In this document: positions 8,070 to 17,103 of the stretch, piece by piece | Position numbering within the stretch: position 1 is the first letter of the stretch | How the letters are laid out: every line of letters begins with the position of its first letter | Source: an uncultured Synergistales bacterium | GTDB lineage: Bacteria; Synergistota; Synergistia; Synergistales; Aminobacteriaceae | Length of the DNA stretch: 32,771 bases | Direction: 5' to 3' | Assembly: GCA_905233215.1 (NCBI GenBank) | Contig: CAJODC010000021.1 | Location: 1 to 32,771 of the forward strand | Notes under the pieces: generated by a model | Databases searched by the model: none | What the model saw: the letters and a program-made list of their open reading frames with translations, nothing else | Told to the model about the DNA's origin: nothing | Position numbers and translations under genes: made by a program

Positions 8070-10127
8070 TTGGCAGACATGGATATGAGTCAGTATTTGG
8101 GAGCGTTCCTAGATGAGACTGACGATAATGTACAGAGGCTTGACGATTTGTTATTGGCGTTAGAGAAGAACATGGTGGACATGGACGTAATCAACGAGAT
8201 ATTCCGGGCAGCGCATACGCTCAAGGGAATGGCCGGGACTATGGGGTTCACCAACATGATGGGTCTGACGCACGCTATGGAGGATCGTTTAGATGCCGCG
8301 AGGAAGGGTACGAGGCCGTTGACGGAAGCGGACATGAACAGGCTCTTTCAGGGTCTTGACACTCTTCAGGAGATGGCTGACGCTATCAGGGGCGGAGGCA
8401 ATGACGCTCACATTGACGTTTCGGAGATGGTTCATGACTTGAGGAACGAAAACCCATCGTCTCAGCCTCAGTCAGACAGCACAGCACCTCAGGCAGCTTC
8501 AAACGCTCCTCAGAGTTCGGCGACTTCTCAAGATGCTCAGTGGGCCAAGAGCGCGAATGAGCAAGGCTCGAATGCCTACAACGTTCATGTTACTTTGAGT
8601 CAAAGCTGTCTGCTCAAAGCCGCAAGAGCATACATGGTGGTCAACAGGCTTGAGGAAATGGGCGAAATTCACCGTGCTGAACCTCCCGTTGAGGCTCTTG
8701 AGAAGGAAGAATTTGAGTTTGATTTTCATGTATTCGTAGCCACTCCTGCTGCTGCCGAAGAAGTGAAATCAACACTCGAAAAAATCGGCGATGTTCAGAA
8801 CGTTGATGTTGTCGAAGTCAAAGCCGATGAAGCTCCGAAAGCCGAACAGGCCGCCGCACCGCAAGCTCAAGAGCAAGCCGCCGCTCCCGTTCAGGCTCAA
8901 GCACCGGCACCGGCATCAGCTCCAGCTCCAGCACCTGCGGCACCTGCGAAGAAGGAAACCGTCAAAAAGAGCAGTCAGACCGTCAGAGTTGACATAGGAA
9001 GACTCGACAAACTGATGAATCTTGTCGGCGAGCTTGTCATTTCAAGAGCGAGAATCGAAAGGCTTGTACAGGAAGCAAGACTCAGACAGTTTGATGATAC
9101 TTTGTCGCAGTTGGGCAGAATTTCAGGAGATATTCAGGAGCTTGTAACAAAATTGAGAATGGTGCCTGTCAGTTTCACTTTTGACAGATTCCCTAGACTG
9201 ATTAGAGATTTGTGCAAGACACTCAACAAGAATGTCGAATTAGTCCTTGAAGGCGAAGACACCGAACTTGACCGAACTGTTATTGACGAGATCGGAGACC
9301 CGATGGTTCACTTGATCCGTAACTCAATGGATCACGGTATCGAACACCCCGAAGAACGAAAAGCAATCGGCAAACCCGAAAAAGGCATTCTCAAAATCGC
9401 GGCCTATCAGGAAGGCTCAGGAGTTGTCATTGAAGTCTCTGACGATGGAGCAGGCATTGACCCCGATAAAGTCAAAAAGAAAGCCATTGAGCGAGGCATA
9501 ATTTCCGAAGACAGAGCCGCTATCATGAGCGATGAGGAAGCTCAACAGCTCGTACTTCTTCCCGGCTTCAGCATGGCCAAACAGGTTACGGACCTTTCCG
9601 GACGTGGCGTAGGAATGGACGCAGTGAAGACCAAAGTTGAAGCTCTCGGCGGTCAGTTCGATCTGTCAAGCAAAAAGAATGAGGGTACTCACGTCTACAT
9701 CAGACTGCCTTTGACACTGGCTATAGTTCTCTCTCTACTCATCAAAGTCGGCAAGGAAACTTACGCCATCTCTCTCGAAAATGTCGAGGAAACTATCATG
9801 GTAAGACGTGATGACATCAAGACAGTTCACGGCGAACCGACTACGTTACTTAGAGGCGAAGTGCTTTCACTGAACATTCTCGGCGATATTCTAGGCTCTG
9901 AGGGAGTTGAACATGACCGTAACGAATACCCCGTTGTTGTCGTCAAAATCGGCAAGAACAAAATCGGCTTCATCGTCTCCGAACTAATCGGCCAACAGGA
10001 AATCGTCATCAAATCTCTCGGTCGCTTCCTCGCTAAAATTGACGGCATCACTGGCGGTACAATTCTCGGCGATGGCAATGTCGCTCTCATTCTCGATGTC
10101 GCCTCGTTCTATTCCACTAAGGGTTAA
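8070..10127 (+). CDS. cheA: Chemotaxis histidine kinase CheA
   Basis: Receptor-coupled kinase that phosphorylates CheY and CheB. The 685-residue protein has the P1 phosphotransfer domain with phosphorylated His49 in AAHTLKG, a P2-like domain (about 165-255), an Ala/Pro/Gln-rich linker (about 258-300), P3 dimerisation (about 305-370), P4 ATPase with N-box IRNSMDHGIEH (about 413-424), DDGAGID and GRGVGMD, and a P5 CheW-like domain. I used the TTG at 8070, with AAGGGA 13 nt upstream; ATG 8079 is an alternative. The first 280 bases use mainly purine-ending codons, while the 3' half is pyrimidine-ending. cheC, not cheW, follows. Confidence 0.96.
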   Translation: MADMDMSQYLGAFLDETDDNVQRLDDLLLALEKNMVDMDVINEIFRAAHTLKGMAGTMGFTNMMGLTHAMEDRLDAARKGTRPLTEADMNRLFQGLDTLQEMADAIRGGGNDAHIDVSEMVHDLRNENPSSQPQSDSTAPQAASNAPQSSATSQDAQWAKSANEQGSNAYNVHVTLSQSCLLKAARAYMVVNRLEEMGEIHRAEPPVEALEKEEFEFDFHVFVATPAAAEEVKSTLEKIGDVQNVDVVEVKADEAPKAEQAAAPQAQEQAAAPVQAQAPAPASAPAPAPAAPAKKETVKKSSQTVRVDIGRLDKLMNLVGELVISRARIERLVQEARLRQFDDTLSQLGRISGDIQELVTKLRMVPVSFTFDRFPRLIRDLCKTLNKNVELVLEGEDTELDRTVIDEIGDPMVHLIRNSMDHGIEHPEERKAIGKPEKGILKIAAYQEGSGVVIEVSDDGAGIDPDKVKKKAIERGIISEDRAAIMSDEEAQQLVLLPGFSMAKQVTDLSGRGVGMDAVKTKVEALGGQFDLSSKKNEGTHVYIRLPLTLAIVLSLLIKVGKETYAISLENVEETIMVRRDDIKTVHGEPTTLLRGEVLSLNILGDILGSEGVEHDRNEYPVVVVKIGKNKIGFIVSELIGQQEIVIKSLGRFLAKIDGITGGTILGDGNVALILDVASFYSTKG

Positions 10128-10131
10128 TGTC

Positions 10132-10770
10132 ATGGCCGATTTAACTGCTTTCTCTGATAATCAGTTAGACGCTATCCGTGAAGTCGGCAATATCGGCACC
10201 GGCAATGCCGCTACTGCCCTCAGCAGCCTGCTCTCCTGCATGATTCACATGAACGTTCCAACAACTGAGCTGGTCTCAATTTACGAACTCGCTGAACATT
10301 ACGGCGACCCATTGCAGACCGTAGGCGCAGTCTTCGTCAGGTCTTCCGGGTCATTCCAGTGTTCTTTGATTTTCATTCAGCCCGAACAGGACGCATTAAA
10401 ACTGGTAGAACTCCTCCTTAATCACCAGTTCGGCTCCTTCATTCCCTATTCCGAACTGCCTCCGGAAATCACCGATTCCGCCCTGTCCGAAGTCGGCAAT
10501 ATCGTCCTGTCCTCATTCCTGAACGCTATCAACATGCTTCTAGGCACTCAGCACCAAATCAGCGTTCCGGGCGTGGCTCATGACATGTTAAGCTCAATAC
10601 TGGACGTTGTAGCCTCGATTTACGGCCAGTTGGGCGAAACTGCTCTGTTGGTGAATACTGAACTGTCGGTTGAAGGCCTCGATGACGGCAGAAGGATTAG
10701 CGGTCATATCATTTTGATACCTGACCCGGACTCGTTGAATTTATTGCTGGAAAAATTGAAGGTGATTTAA
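10132..10770 (+). CDS. cheC: CheY-P phosphatase CheC
   Basis: Dephosphorylates CheY-P and binds CheD in the Bacillus/Thermotoga-type adaptation system. The 212-residue product shows two pseudo-symmetric active-site helices: E17/N20 in REVGNIG and E120/N123 in SEVGNI, so both sites look intact. I chose ATG 10132 because AAGGG lies upstream and the family begins about 15 residues before the first motif; a longer reading starting at 10039 would overlap cheA. cheD starts on the last base of its stop codon. Confidence 0.93.
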   Translation: MADLTAFSDNQLDAIREVGNIGTGNAATALSSLLSCMIHMNVPTTELVSIYELAEHYGDPLQTVGAVFVRSSGSFQCSLIFIQPEQDALKLVELLLNHQFGSFIPYSELPPEITDSALSEVGNIVLSSFLNAINMLLGTQHQISVPGVAHDMLSSILDVVASIYGQLGETALLVNTELSVEGLDDGRRISGHIILIPDPDSLNLLLEKLKVI

Positions 10771-11261
10771 TGGCCGAAAATAGTATAGTGCTTGGCATGG
10801 CTGACTTGTTGGTAGTCTCAGCCCCGATAAAACTCGTAACGCTCGGTCTCGGTTCGTGCATCGGCCTGGTTGTGTATGACACTTTCGCTAAAATTGCCGG
10901 AATGGCTCACATCATGCTTCCCGATTCACGAGGGCTTCGAGGTTCCGAGAAAGTCGGGAAATTCGCTGACACTGCCGTCCCGTTCATCGTTGAGGAGATG
11001 CTCAGGAAGGGCGCGACACGTCCGCGCATTAAGGCGAAAATCGCTGGCGGTGCGCAGATGTTCTCGCTTCCGGGAGCTTCGGCCGAATTTCTGACTGTCG
11101 GTGCAAAGAACGTTGCTGAGACAAAGAAGAGGCTCGCACGCTTGGGAATTGCCGTGATTGCGTCCGATACCGGCGGCAACAAGGGAAGGACTATTGAGTT
11201 CTCGACAAGCAACTGGATGCTGAAAGTGAAGACGCTCGGGAAAGGTGTCAGCGAGATATGA
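10770..11261 (+). CDS. cheD: Chemoreceptor glutamine deamidase CheD
   Basis: Deamidates receptor glutamines and is sequestered by CheC. The 163-residue protein has the catalytic Cys30 in LGLGSC, His47 in GMAH and Thr24, spaced as in T. maritima CheD (C27, H44, T21), followed by the conserved KIAGGAQMF. The ATG overlaps the cheC TAA by one base, and its own TGA overlaps the next ATG (ATGA), implying translational coupling through cheC-cheD-fliA. Confidence 0.95.
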   Translation: MAENSIVLGMADLLVVSAPIKLVTLGLGSCIGLVVYDTFAKIAGMAHIMLPDSRGLRGSEKVGKFADTAVPFIVEEMLRKGATRPRIKAKIAGGAQMFSLPGASAEFLTVGAKNVAETKKRLARLGIAVIASDTGGNKGRTIEFSTSNWMLKVKTLGKGVSEI

Positions 11262-12001
11262 CGGACGAAAAAGCTCTGTGGTCAGAATACGTCCGGACAG
11301 GCAGAGGCCGTGATGAGCTGATAATGCGCTATCTTCCGCTGATAAAGTATGTAGTCGGAAGAATGAATGTTACTCCCCCTCAAGGGCTGGACTATGAAGA
11401 TTTGATTTCGTTCGGAGTTTTCGGACTGATTGACGCTGTCGAGAAGTTTGACCCCGACAAGGGTTATGTGTTTCAGACGTACGCAGTGCCGAGAATACGA
11501 GGAGCGATACTGGACGAGCTGAGGAAATGCGATTGGTTTTCGCGGACAGGCCGTGAGAAGGTTCAGAAGTATAACCGTGCAATGGAGAAGGTATTGCGTG
11601 AGAGAGGCGAAATGACTGACGACTTAATCATGGCTGAGATGAATGTTGACGCTGACGAGTATTACGAGATTTCGGACTTGGCCTCGAGGGGGTACATCAC
11701 ATCGCTTGACGACACAACGCCGCTTGAGGACGGTGAAGTCAGTGTAGAGGCTACGCTTGCTGACGATAGGGAGACTGCTTCGGACAGGCTTGACGATGAG
11801 AGCGAGAGACAGCAGTTAGCCGAAGCGTTGAGCGAACTGCCTGAACGTGAACGGCAGATGCTGAGTCTGTATTACTACGAAGGCTTGACGCTGAAGGAGA
11901 TTGGGCGCGTCATGAACGTAACCGAAAGCAGGGTAAGCCAGATTCACGGTAAGGGACTGTCGATGCTGAGAGCGATATTGAGGAGAAAGATGAATGTTTA
12001 G
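11258..12001 (+). CDS. fliA: Flagellar sigma factor FliA (sigma-28/SigD family)
   Basis: Directs RNA polymerase to late flagellar and chemotaxis promoters. The 247-residue protein has sigma region 2 (about 25-90, with EDLISFGVFGLIDAVEKF and FQTYAVPRIRGAILDELR), a short region 3 and region 4 with the helix-turn-helix LKEIGRVMNVTESRVSQI near the C-terminus. FliA/WhiG-type sigma factors show this exact core. It is the last canonical gene of the conserved che block. FlgM, the usual anti-sigma factor, is not in the window. Confidence 0.93.
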   Translation: MTDEKALWSEYVRTGRGRDELIMRYLPLIKYVVGRMNVTPPQGLDYEDLISFGVFGLIDAVEKFDPDKGYVFQTYAVPRIRGAILDELRKCDWFSRTGREKVQKYNRAMEKVLRERGEMTDDLIMAEMNVDADEYYEISDLASRGYITSLDDTTPLEDGEVSVEATLADDRETASDRLDDESERQQLAEALSELPERERQMLSLYYYEGLTLKEIGRVMNVTESRVSQIHGKGLSMLRAILRRKMNV

Positions 12002-13592
12002 GGACGATGATTTCACGCTTGAGGCGAGGGACGACGGGATATATCTGTCAACGAAGGTCGATGACTTCAAGGAGAATGAGCTGTATTCGTTCCTGAAGAA
12101 GTATGACATTGTCCGCTATGATTTCAAGGCACTGCGAAAGTTCCTGAAGGATAAGGAAACCTGCAAGATTTGCGCCCGAAGCGACAGTTTAGAGAAGGAA
12201 GCACGCATAAAAGTCTCATTTGACACGGAGAAGATGACGGCCTTTGTTGAGATAGAGAAGCCGTTTTTCACAAAGAGGTGGCCTGAAGCTGACGATGTAG
12301 AACGAGTGTTGAACGCGAACAACGTGAAAGTCGGGATTGACCGTCAAGCGATTGAGTCACTTTTGGCGATGAGGTTGAGCGGACAGCCTGTAGCGGTAGC
12401 ATTCGGAACGCCTCCGGTTGAGGGCAAAAATGCGAGAATAGAACTCATAAAAGACCCTGACCGGCCGTTTGACGTACGGGACGATGAGAAGATAGACTTT
12501 TGGTCAAGAAGCACGATAGTTACGGTACACCCTGGGCAGGAAATAGCGGTAAAACACCCGTTAGTGAACGGCAAGAACGGTGTTGACGTAACTGGAGCGA
12601 TAGTGAAGTCAATGCCGGTTCACAACGTGGATTTCTCGTTCGGAGACGGATTGAAGCGTGACGAGGCTAACCCTTTGTTACTGATAGCGACAGCGGAAGG
12701 ACAGCTCAAAAATGATAGAGGCCGATTGCTTGTACTGCCTGAGCTTGACATTCACAGGGACATTGATTTTGCTGTAGGGAGCATAGATTTCACTGGAGCT
12801 GTGAAGATAACGGGAGCAGTCAGGGACGGCTTTCACGTAACGGCGCAGGGCAACATAACTGTAATCGGACCTGTTGAGGGAGCAGACATCGACAGTCAGG
12901 GTGTCATCGTGATTCAAGGCGGTGTCAGGGCGATGGGACATGGAACAGTTCGAGCTAACGGGGACATATCATTGAGTTTCGGCGACCAGGCGACAATCAG
13001 GAGCGGAGGCAACATACTGGTCAAAAATGCGATATTGCACAGTCATTTATACGCAGGAGCGGCGGTGATAGCTCCACAGATAACAGGGGGACGAGTTGAG
13101 GCTGGCCTTGAGGTGTCATGTCATATCTTGGGAACAGAGATGGGGACAAGGACGGAGGTTATTGTAGGGTTACCGCCGGAACAGTTAGAGAAGCGAAAAA
13201 TATTCACGGTAGAAATCAAGAGATGTGAGGAGAATTTAGAGCGACTTGAACCGAATATGAGGTTGTTGAAGAAGATAGAAGCGGCCGGACAGCTAGACGA
13301 CAAGAAACGTGCAATGATGATGGAGTTGACGAAGGCGAAATTCCAGCTACAGGCGGCTAAATCAGAAATGATGCGTGAACTTGACGAACTTGAGAGCCAG
13401 ATAGCAAAAGTGAAGGATAAAGGTATCGTCAGAGTTCGTGATACATGTTATCCCGGAACGGTAATCACGGTCAGGGGCTTGAACTACATAGTTCACGAGG
13501 TGTGCAAGTACACGGCATTTGTGGCGGACGATGAGAAGCGGGCGATAGTTCTTGTGCCATATGACTACATGAGCGGAAGGATAGGAGGATAA
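11994..13592 (+). CDS. fapA: FapA/DUF342 family protein (polymerising beta-solenoid)
   Basis: The 532-residue protein matches the FapA (DUF342) family: an N-terminal region, a long Gly-rich beta-solenoid (about 170-390) with the typical HPGQEIAVKHP and GQITV-like repeats, a coiled coil (about 400-475), and a small C-terminal domain. The family is commonly found beside flagellar genes; its role in assembly or surface polymer organisation is not settled. The ATG overlaps fliA by 8 nt. Codons are strongly purine-ending, unlike flhA-flhG. Confidence 0.87.
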   Translation: MFRDDDFTLEARDDGIYLSTKVDDFKENELYSFLKKYDIVRYDFKALRKFLKDKETCKICARSDSLEKEARIKVSFDTEKMTAFVEIEKPFFTKRWPEADDVERVLNANNVKVGIDRQAIESLLAMRLSGQPVAVAFGTPPVEGKNARIELIKDPDRPFDVRDDEKIDFWSRSTIVTVHPGQEIAVKHPLVNGKNGVDVTGAIVKSMPVHNVDFSFGDGLKRDEANPLLLIATAEGQLKNDRGRLLVLPELDIHRDIDFAVGSIDFTGAVKITGAVRDGFHVTAQGNITVIGPVEGADIDSQGVIVIQGGVRAMGHGTVRANGDISLSFGDQATIRSGGNILVKNAILHSHLYAGAAVIAPQITGGRVEAGLEVSCHILGTEMGTRTEVIVGLPPEQLEKRKIFTVEIKRCEENLERLEPNMRLLKKIEAAGQLDDKKRAMMMELTKAKFQLQAAKSEMMRELDELESQIAKVKDKGIVRVRDTCYPGTVITVRGLNYIVHEVCKYTAFVADDEKRAIVLVPYDYMSGRIGG

Positions 13593-13595
13593 ACG

Positions 13596-13913
13596 ATGCA
13601 GCCTGTGAGTATGTTGATGTCAAATATGAATGTTGAAGCGATGACCTCTCACGCACCGAACGCACTCGCAGCGGCGCAGGATACAGGGCAGACGCAGGAG
13701 ATAATCCGAGAGGGCATCAGGGTTACCCAGCGAGTTCAAGCCGGAGAGGAAGCGGCGAACGCACAACGGGTACACCGCAAAAATGACGGAGACAGTCAGC
13801 AGAAACGAGACAGTTACGAGCAGAGCCAGCCGAAAAAGCATGAAGAGAGCAAAAATGAGCCAGTAATGAGGGAAACGGCAAGGACGAAGAAGCGTGTTGA
13901 CTTCCTCGCATGA
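13596..13913 (+). CDS. Small highly charged protein of unknown function
   Basis: I do not recognise a family. The 105-residue product starts hydrophobic and Met-rich (about 1-30) and becomes very polar and Lys/Glu/Arg/Gln-rich (about 55-105), probably disordered. A strong AGGAGG at 13584-13589 precedes the ATG, it starts 3 nt after fapA and it overlaps whiA by 20 nt, so it is very likely a real translated member of the operon. Position suggests a flagellar accessory role, but nothing in the sequence shows it. Confidence 0.65.
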   Translation: MQPVSMLMSNMNVEAMTSHAPNALAAAQDTGQTQEIIREGIRVTQRVQAGEEAANAQRVHRKNDGDSQQKRDSYEQSQPKKHEESKNEPVMRETARTKKRVDFLA

Positions 13914-14694
13914 GAAGTGGCTGAATGAACTTTGGGACGAGTGGTCATCAAGTCCGGTGAGACAGGCGGATTACGAGATTTCCGGCCTCTTACTGGGAAT
14001 GAGACATAATGCTGAAACGTTCACGACAACGAGAATAAAGACGGCACGGCGATTGACGTTATTATGGAAAGCGTCAAGTTACGTGAAAAGTTATCAGCTA
14101 CAAATATCAATGTTGACGCGCCCCGACAAAAAAGCGAGGATAATATTTACGTGTCCTGAAAAAATCCTGAAGAAGCCCCGAAGAGATACGCTTTGGTCAT
14201 GGCTTAAAGGCTTATGGGGGAGTTCAGGAGCGTTATATTTCCCGAAATACGGCTACTGCCTGACGCTTCGTATACCTGACGAGGAGAAATTGAGACTAAC
14301 TGGGTTGACGTGGACGAAACACAGGAATGAATATTTGCTGAGGAATCATGAGGATATAATGACGTTTCTATATAACGCAGATATGATAAGTTCAGCGTTA
14401 GAATTTGAGACATTCTCAATGATACGTTCAGCCCGAAGCCGAGCAAACATTCAGAGCAACTACGACACAGCTAACATCAAGCGTTCAGTGAAAGCCTCAC
14501 AGCATCAGAGAGACCTATCAGAAAAGATATTGACATCAGGAGTAGAAATTCCCGAAAGATTGCGGAAGATAGCGGAACTTAGGTTAAAATATCCCGAAGA
14601 AAGCCTATCATCACTAGGACAGAGATTAAATCCCCCCGTAAGCAAAAGCACAGTAAATTACTACTGGAAGAAGTTAGAAAACTTTTTGCGGTAA
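13894..14694 (+). CDS. whiA: WhiA-family DNA-binding protein
   Basis: The C-terminal 80 residues match WhiA's helix-turn-helix domain: an NIQSNYDTANIKRSV-like segment, IPERLRKIAELRLKYPEESL, then LGQRLNPPVSKSTVNYYWKKL. An upstream GLWGSSGALYFPKYGYCLTL segment fits the degenerate LAGLIDADG-type domain of the family. Actinobacterial WhiA is a sporulation regulator and B. subtilis WhiA affects division and chromosome segregation. At 266 residues it is shorter than typical (about 310), mainly in the N-terminal part. The GTG start at 13894 overlaps the previous gene by 20 nt. It lies at the end of the motility operon instead of beside rapZ/yvcK. Confidence 0.85.
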   Translation: MLTSSHEKWLNELWDEWSSSPVRQADYEISGLLLGMRHNAETFTTTRIKTARRLTLLWKASSYVKSYQLQISMLTRPDKKARIIFTCPEKILKKPRRDTLWSWLKGLWGSSGALYFPKYGYCLTLRIPDEEKLRLTGLTWTKHRNEYLLRNHEDIMTFLYNADMISSALEFETFSMIRSARSRANIQSNYDTANIKRSVKASQHQRDLSEKILTSGVEIPERLRKIAELRLKYPEESLSSLGQRLNPPVSKSTVNYYWKKLENFLR

Positions 14695-14763
14695 CTGACT
14701 GCGAAAAATCTGCATAAATAGTAAAATATACTTGTGAAAATTATCAGGAAGGAAAAAGAAATT

Positions 14764-17103
14764 TTGGAGCAGGAAAAAGTATACTCCGTAAAAATCGGAG
14801 AAGGAGAACTCGTGTTCAGGACAGGACACGTAGCCAAGCAGGCGAATGGAGCAGTCATAGCTTCACACGGGGAAACGGTAATGCTCTCAACGGCCTGCAT
14901 GTCAGACACAGCAAGAACAGGTATAGACTTCTTCCCGTTAGTTGTGGACTATGAAGAGAGGTATTATTCAGCCGGAAAAATTCCCGGAGGTTTCATCAAG
15001 CGTGAGGGCAAACCGGCCGATTCGGCGATTTTAGGCTCAAGGGTAGCGGACAGGGCGATACGTTCGCTTTTTGCTGACGAAATGCGCAACGATGTTCAGA
15101 TAGTCAACACAGTTCTAGCGATGGATCAGGTGTACCCTCCGAACATTCTCGGCATCAACGCGGCGAGCGCGGCACTTTCGATTTCGGGAATACCATGGGG
15201 CGGTCCCGTTGGAGCGGTAAGAATCGGTCTAATCGGCGGAAATCTAGTTGTCAACCCAACAGAGAAGCAGATGATGGACTCGATGCTGAATCTCGTAGTA
15301 GCAGGCCATGATGACGGAATAACGATGGTCGAGTCGGGTTCGTATGAAGTCCCTGAAGAACTTTTGGTTGACGCGCTGGAACTCGCACACAATGAGATAA
15401 GGAAGATTATAGCTCTCTTCAGGAAAATGAAGGAGGAAATCGGAAAGCCTCAGCTTGAAATCGCTTTGCCTGAGAAGTTGCCAGACATTGAGGAATGGAT
15501 ACGGGAGAATTTAGACCCTTCAGTCGATGAAGCGGTAAGGATACAAGAGAAGAAGCCGCGAGAGAAGAAGATAGATACAGTCAAGGAAACAGCGAGAGAA
15601 CATTTTGCCGACCTCATCAAAGAAGACCCAACGAAAGAAGAATACATCAGCAGTTACATAGACAGCCGAGTGAAGACGATAATGCGTTCAATCATCATCA
15701 ACGAACACATACGAGTTGACGGCCGAAAGATGGACCAGATACGGCCTATAAGCTGTGAGATAAACATTCTCCCGAAGGTTCACGGTTCAGCGTTGTTCAC
15801 ACGAGGCGAGACGCAGTCGCTGGCGACAACGACACTGGGAATGATAGGGGAGGACGACCAGATACAGGACGGCATCAAACTGGAGGAACCGGCGAAGAGA
15901 TTTCTGTTACATTACAATTTTCCGCCGTACTCAGTCGGAGAAGTCAGGCCGATACGAGGTCCCGGAAGGCGTGAGATTGGTCATGGAGCGTTGGCAGAGA
16001 GGGCATTGTTACCGGTAATCCCGTCAGAAGAGGAATTTCCGTACGTCATTCGAGTAGTCTCAGACATACTAGAGTCGAACGGTTCAAGTTCACAGGCATC
16101 AATCTGCGGAGGCTCACTCTCAATGATGCACGCAGGGGTACCGATACGCTGTCACGTAGCCGGAATAGCGATGGGTCTCATCAAGGAGGACGACAAGGTA
16201 CAAATCCTAACCGACATTCAGGGACTTGAAGACCATTACGGAGACATGGATTTCAAGGTAGCCGGAACGAGAACGGGAGTTACGGCCTTACAGATGGACA
16301 ACAAAGCAGGGGGCATAACCCGGGAAATCCTCGAGAAGGCACTCGGTCAGGCGAGACGGGCGAGAATGCAGATACTGGAACAGATGGAGGCAGTAATCCC
16401 GGTACCGAACAAGATTTCGCCGAATGCGCCTAGAATAATATCGTTTGAGATTGACCCTGACAAGATACGAGATGTCATCGGAGTTGGAGGTAAGGTAGTC
16501 CGAAGCATAACGCAGAAAACGGGCGTGAAGATGAACATTGAGGACGATGGCAACGTAACGATAGCAGGGCCTACGATGGCACAGGTAGAGGAAGCACACT
16601 CTATAGTGACGGCGTTGATTAAGGATTTGACGATAGGCGAGGTCTACTATGGTACAGTAACGAGGCTGATGAATTTCGGAGTATTCGTAGAGTGTCTTCC
16701 CGGCAAGGAAGGACTGTTGCACATAAGCGAGGTAAGCGCATCGAGAGTGCCGAGAGTTGAGGACATATTCAAAGTCGGGGACAGAGTGCTAGTGATGGTG
16801 AAGGAGATAGACGAACAGGGACGGGCGAATTTGTCGAGACGAAGAATCATGGCCAGCGAGGATAAAATCAGGTCATCAGGATTTGCCTATGCACTGCCTG
16901 ACGAACGGGAACGGGATAACTTAATCACCAGCCTTTCATCACGAGAGAAGGGATACGGAAGTTTCTCAATGAAAGACAGGGTCGGGAATGTAGCGGCGAC
17001 AACGAAATATCTTGAACGGGGCTACTCATCAAACAGGGCGACTCGGAATGATGTAGACCGGGACAGCAGAAGCAGACGAGGCGACCGAAGGAGGGGATAT
17101 TGA
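14764..17103 (+). CDS. pnp: Polyribonucleotide nucleotidyltransferase (PNPase)
   Basis: Phosphorolytic 3'-5' exoribonuclease of the RNA degradosome. Domain order: first RNase PH domain from AKQANGAV (about 20), helical linker, second RNase PH domain (about 310-550, with FTRGETQSLATTTLG), KH domain with IGVGGKVVRSIT, S1 domain with GTVTRLMNFGVFVE, and an Arg/Ser/Gly-rich tail. I prefer the TTG at 14764, with AGGAAGGA 10 nt upstream and a product starting MEQEKVYSVKIG like family members. A GTG at 14734 would add ten residues but has no Shine-Dalgarno. It overlaps dut by one base. Confidence 0.96.
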   Translation: MEQEKVYSVKIGEGELVFRTGHVAKQANGAVIASHGETVMLSTACMSDTARTGIDFFPLVVDYEERYYSAGKIPGGFIKREGKPADSAILGSRVADRAIRSLFADEMRNDVQIVNTVLAMDQVYPPNILGINAASAALSISGIPWGGPVGAVRIGLIGGNLVVNPTEKQMMDSMLNLVVAGHDDGITMVESGSYEVPEELLVDALELAHNEIRKIIALFRKMKEEIGKPQLEIALPEKLPDIEEWIRENLDPSVDEAVRIQEKKPREKKIDTVKETAREHFADLIKEDPTKEEYISSYIDSRVKTIMRSIIINEHIRVDGRKMDQIRPISCEINILPKVHGSALFTRGETQSLATTTLGMIGEDDQIQDGIKLEEPAKRFLLHYNFPPYSVGEVRPIRGPGRREIGHGALAERALLPVIPSEEEFPYVIRVVSDILESNGSSSQASICGGSLSMMHAGVPIRCHVAGIAMGLIKEDDKVQILTDIQGLEDHYGDMDFKVAGTRTGVTALQMDNKAGGITREILEKALGQARRARMQILEQMEAVIPVPNKISPNAPRIISFEIDPDKIRDVIGVGGKVVRSITQKTGVKMNIEDDGNVTIAGPTMAQVEEAHSIVTALIKDLTIGEVYYGTVTRLMNFGVFVECLPGKEGLLHISEVSASRVPRVEDIFKVGDRVLVMVKEIDEQGRANLSRRRIMASEDKIRSSGFAYALPDERERDNLITSLSSREKGYGSFSMKDRVGNVAATTKYLERGYSSNRATRNDVDRDSRSRRGDRRRGY

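Noticed and set aside
14686-14727. TTGCGG ... TAAAAT as a promoter for pnp
   Set aside because: The spacer is about 30 nt, far outside the normal range.
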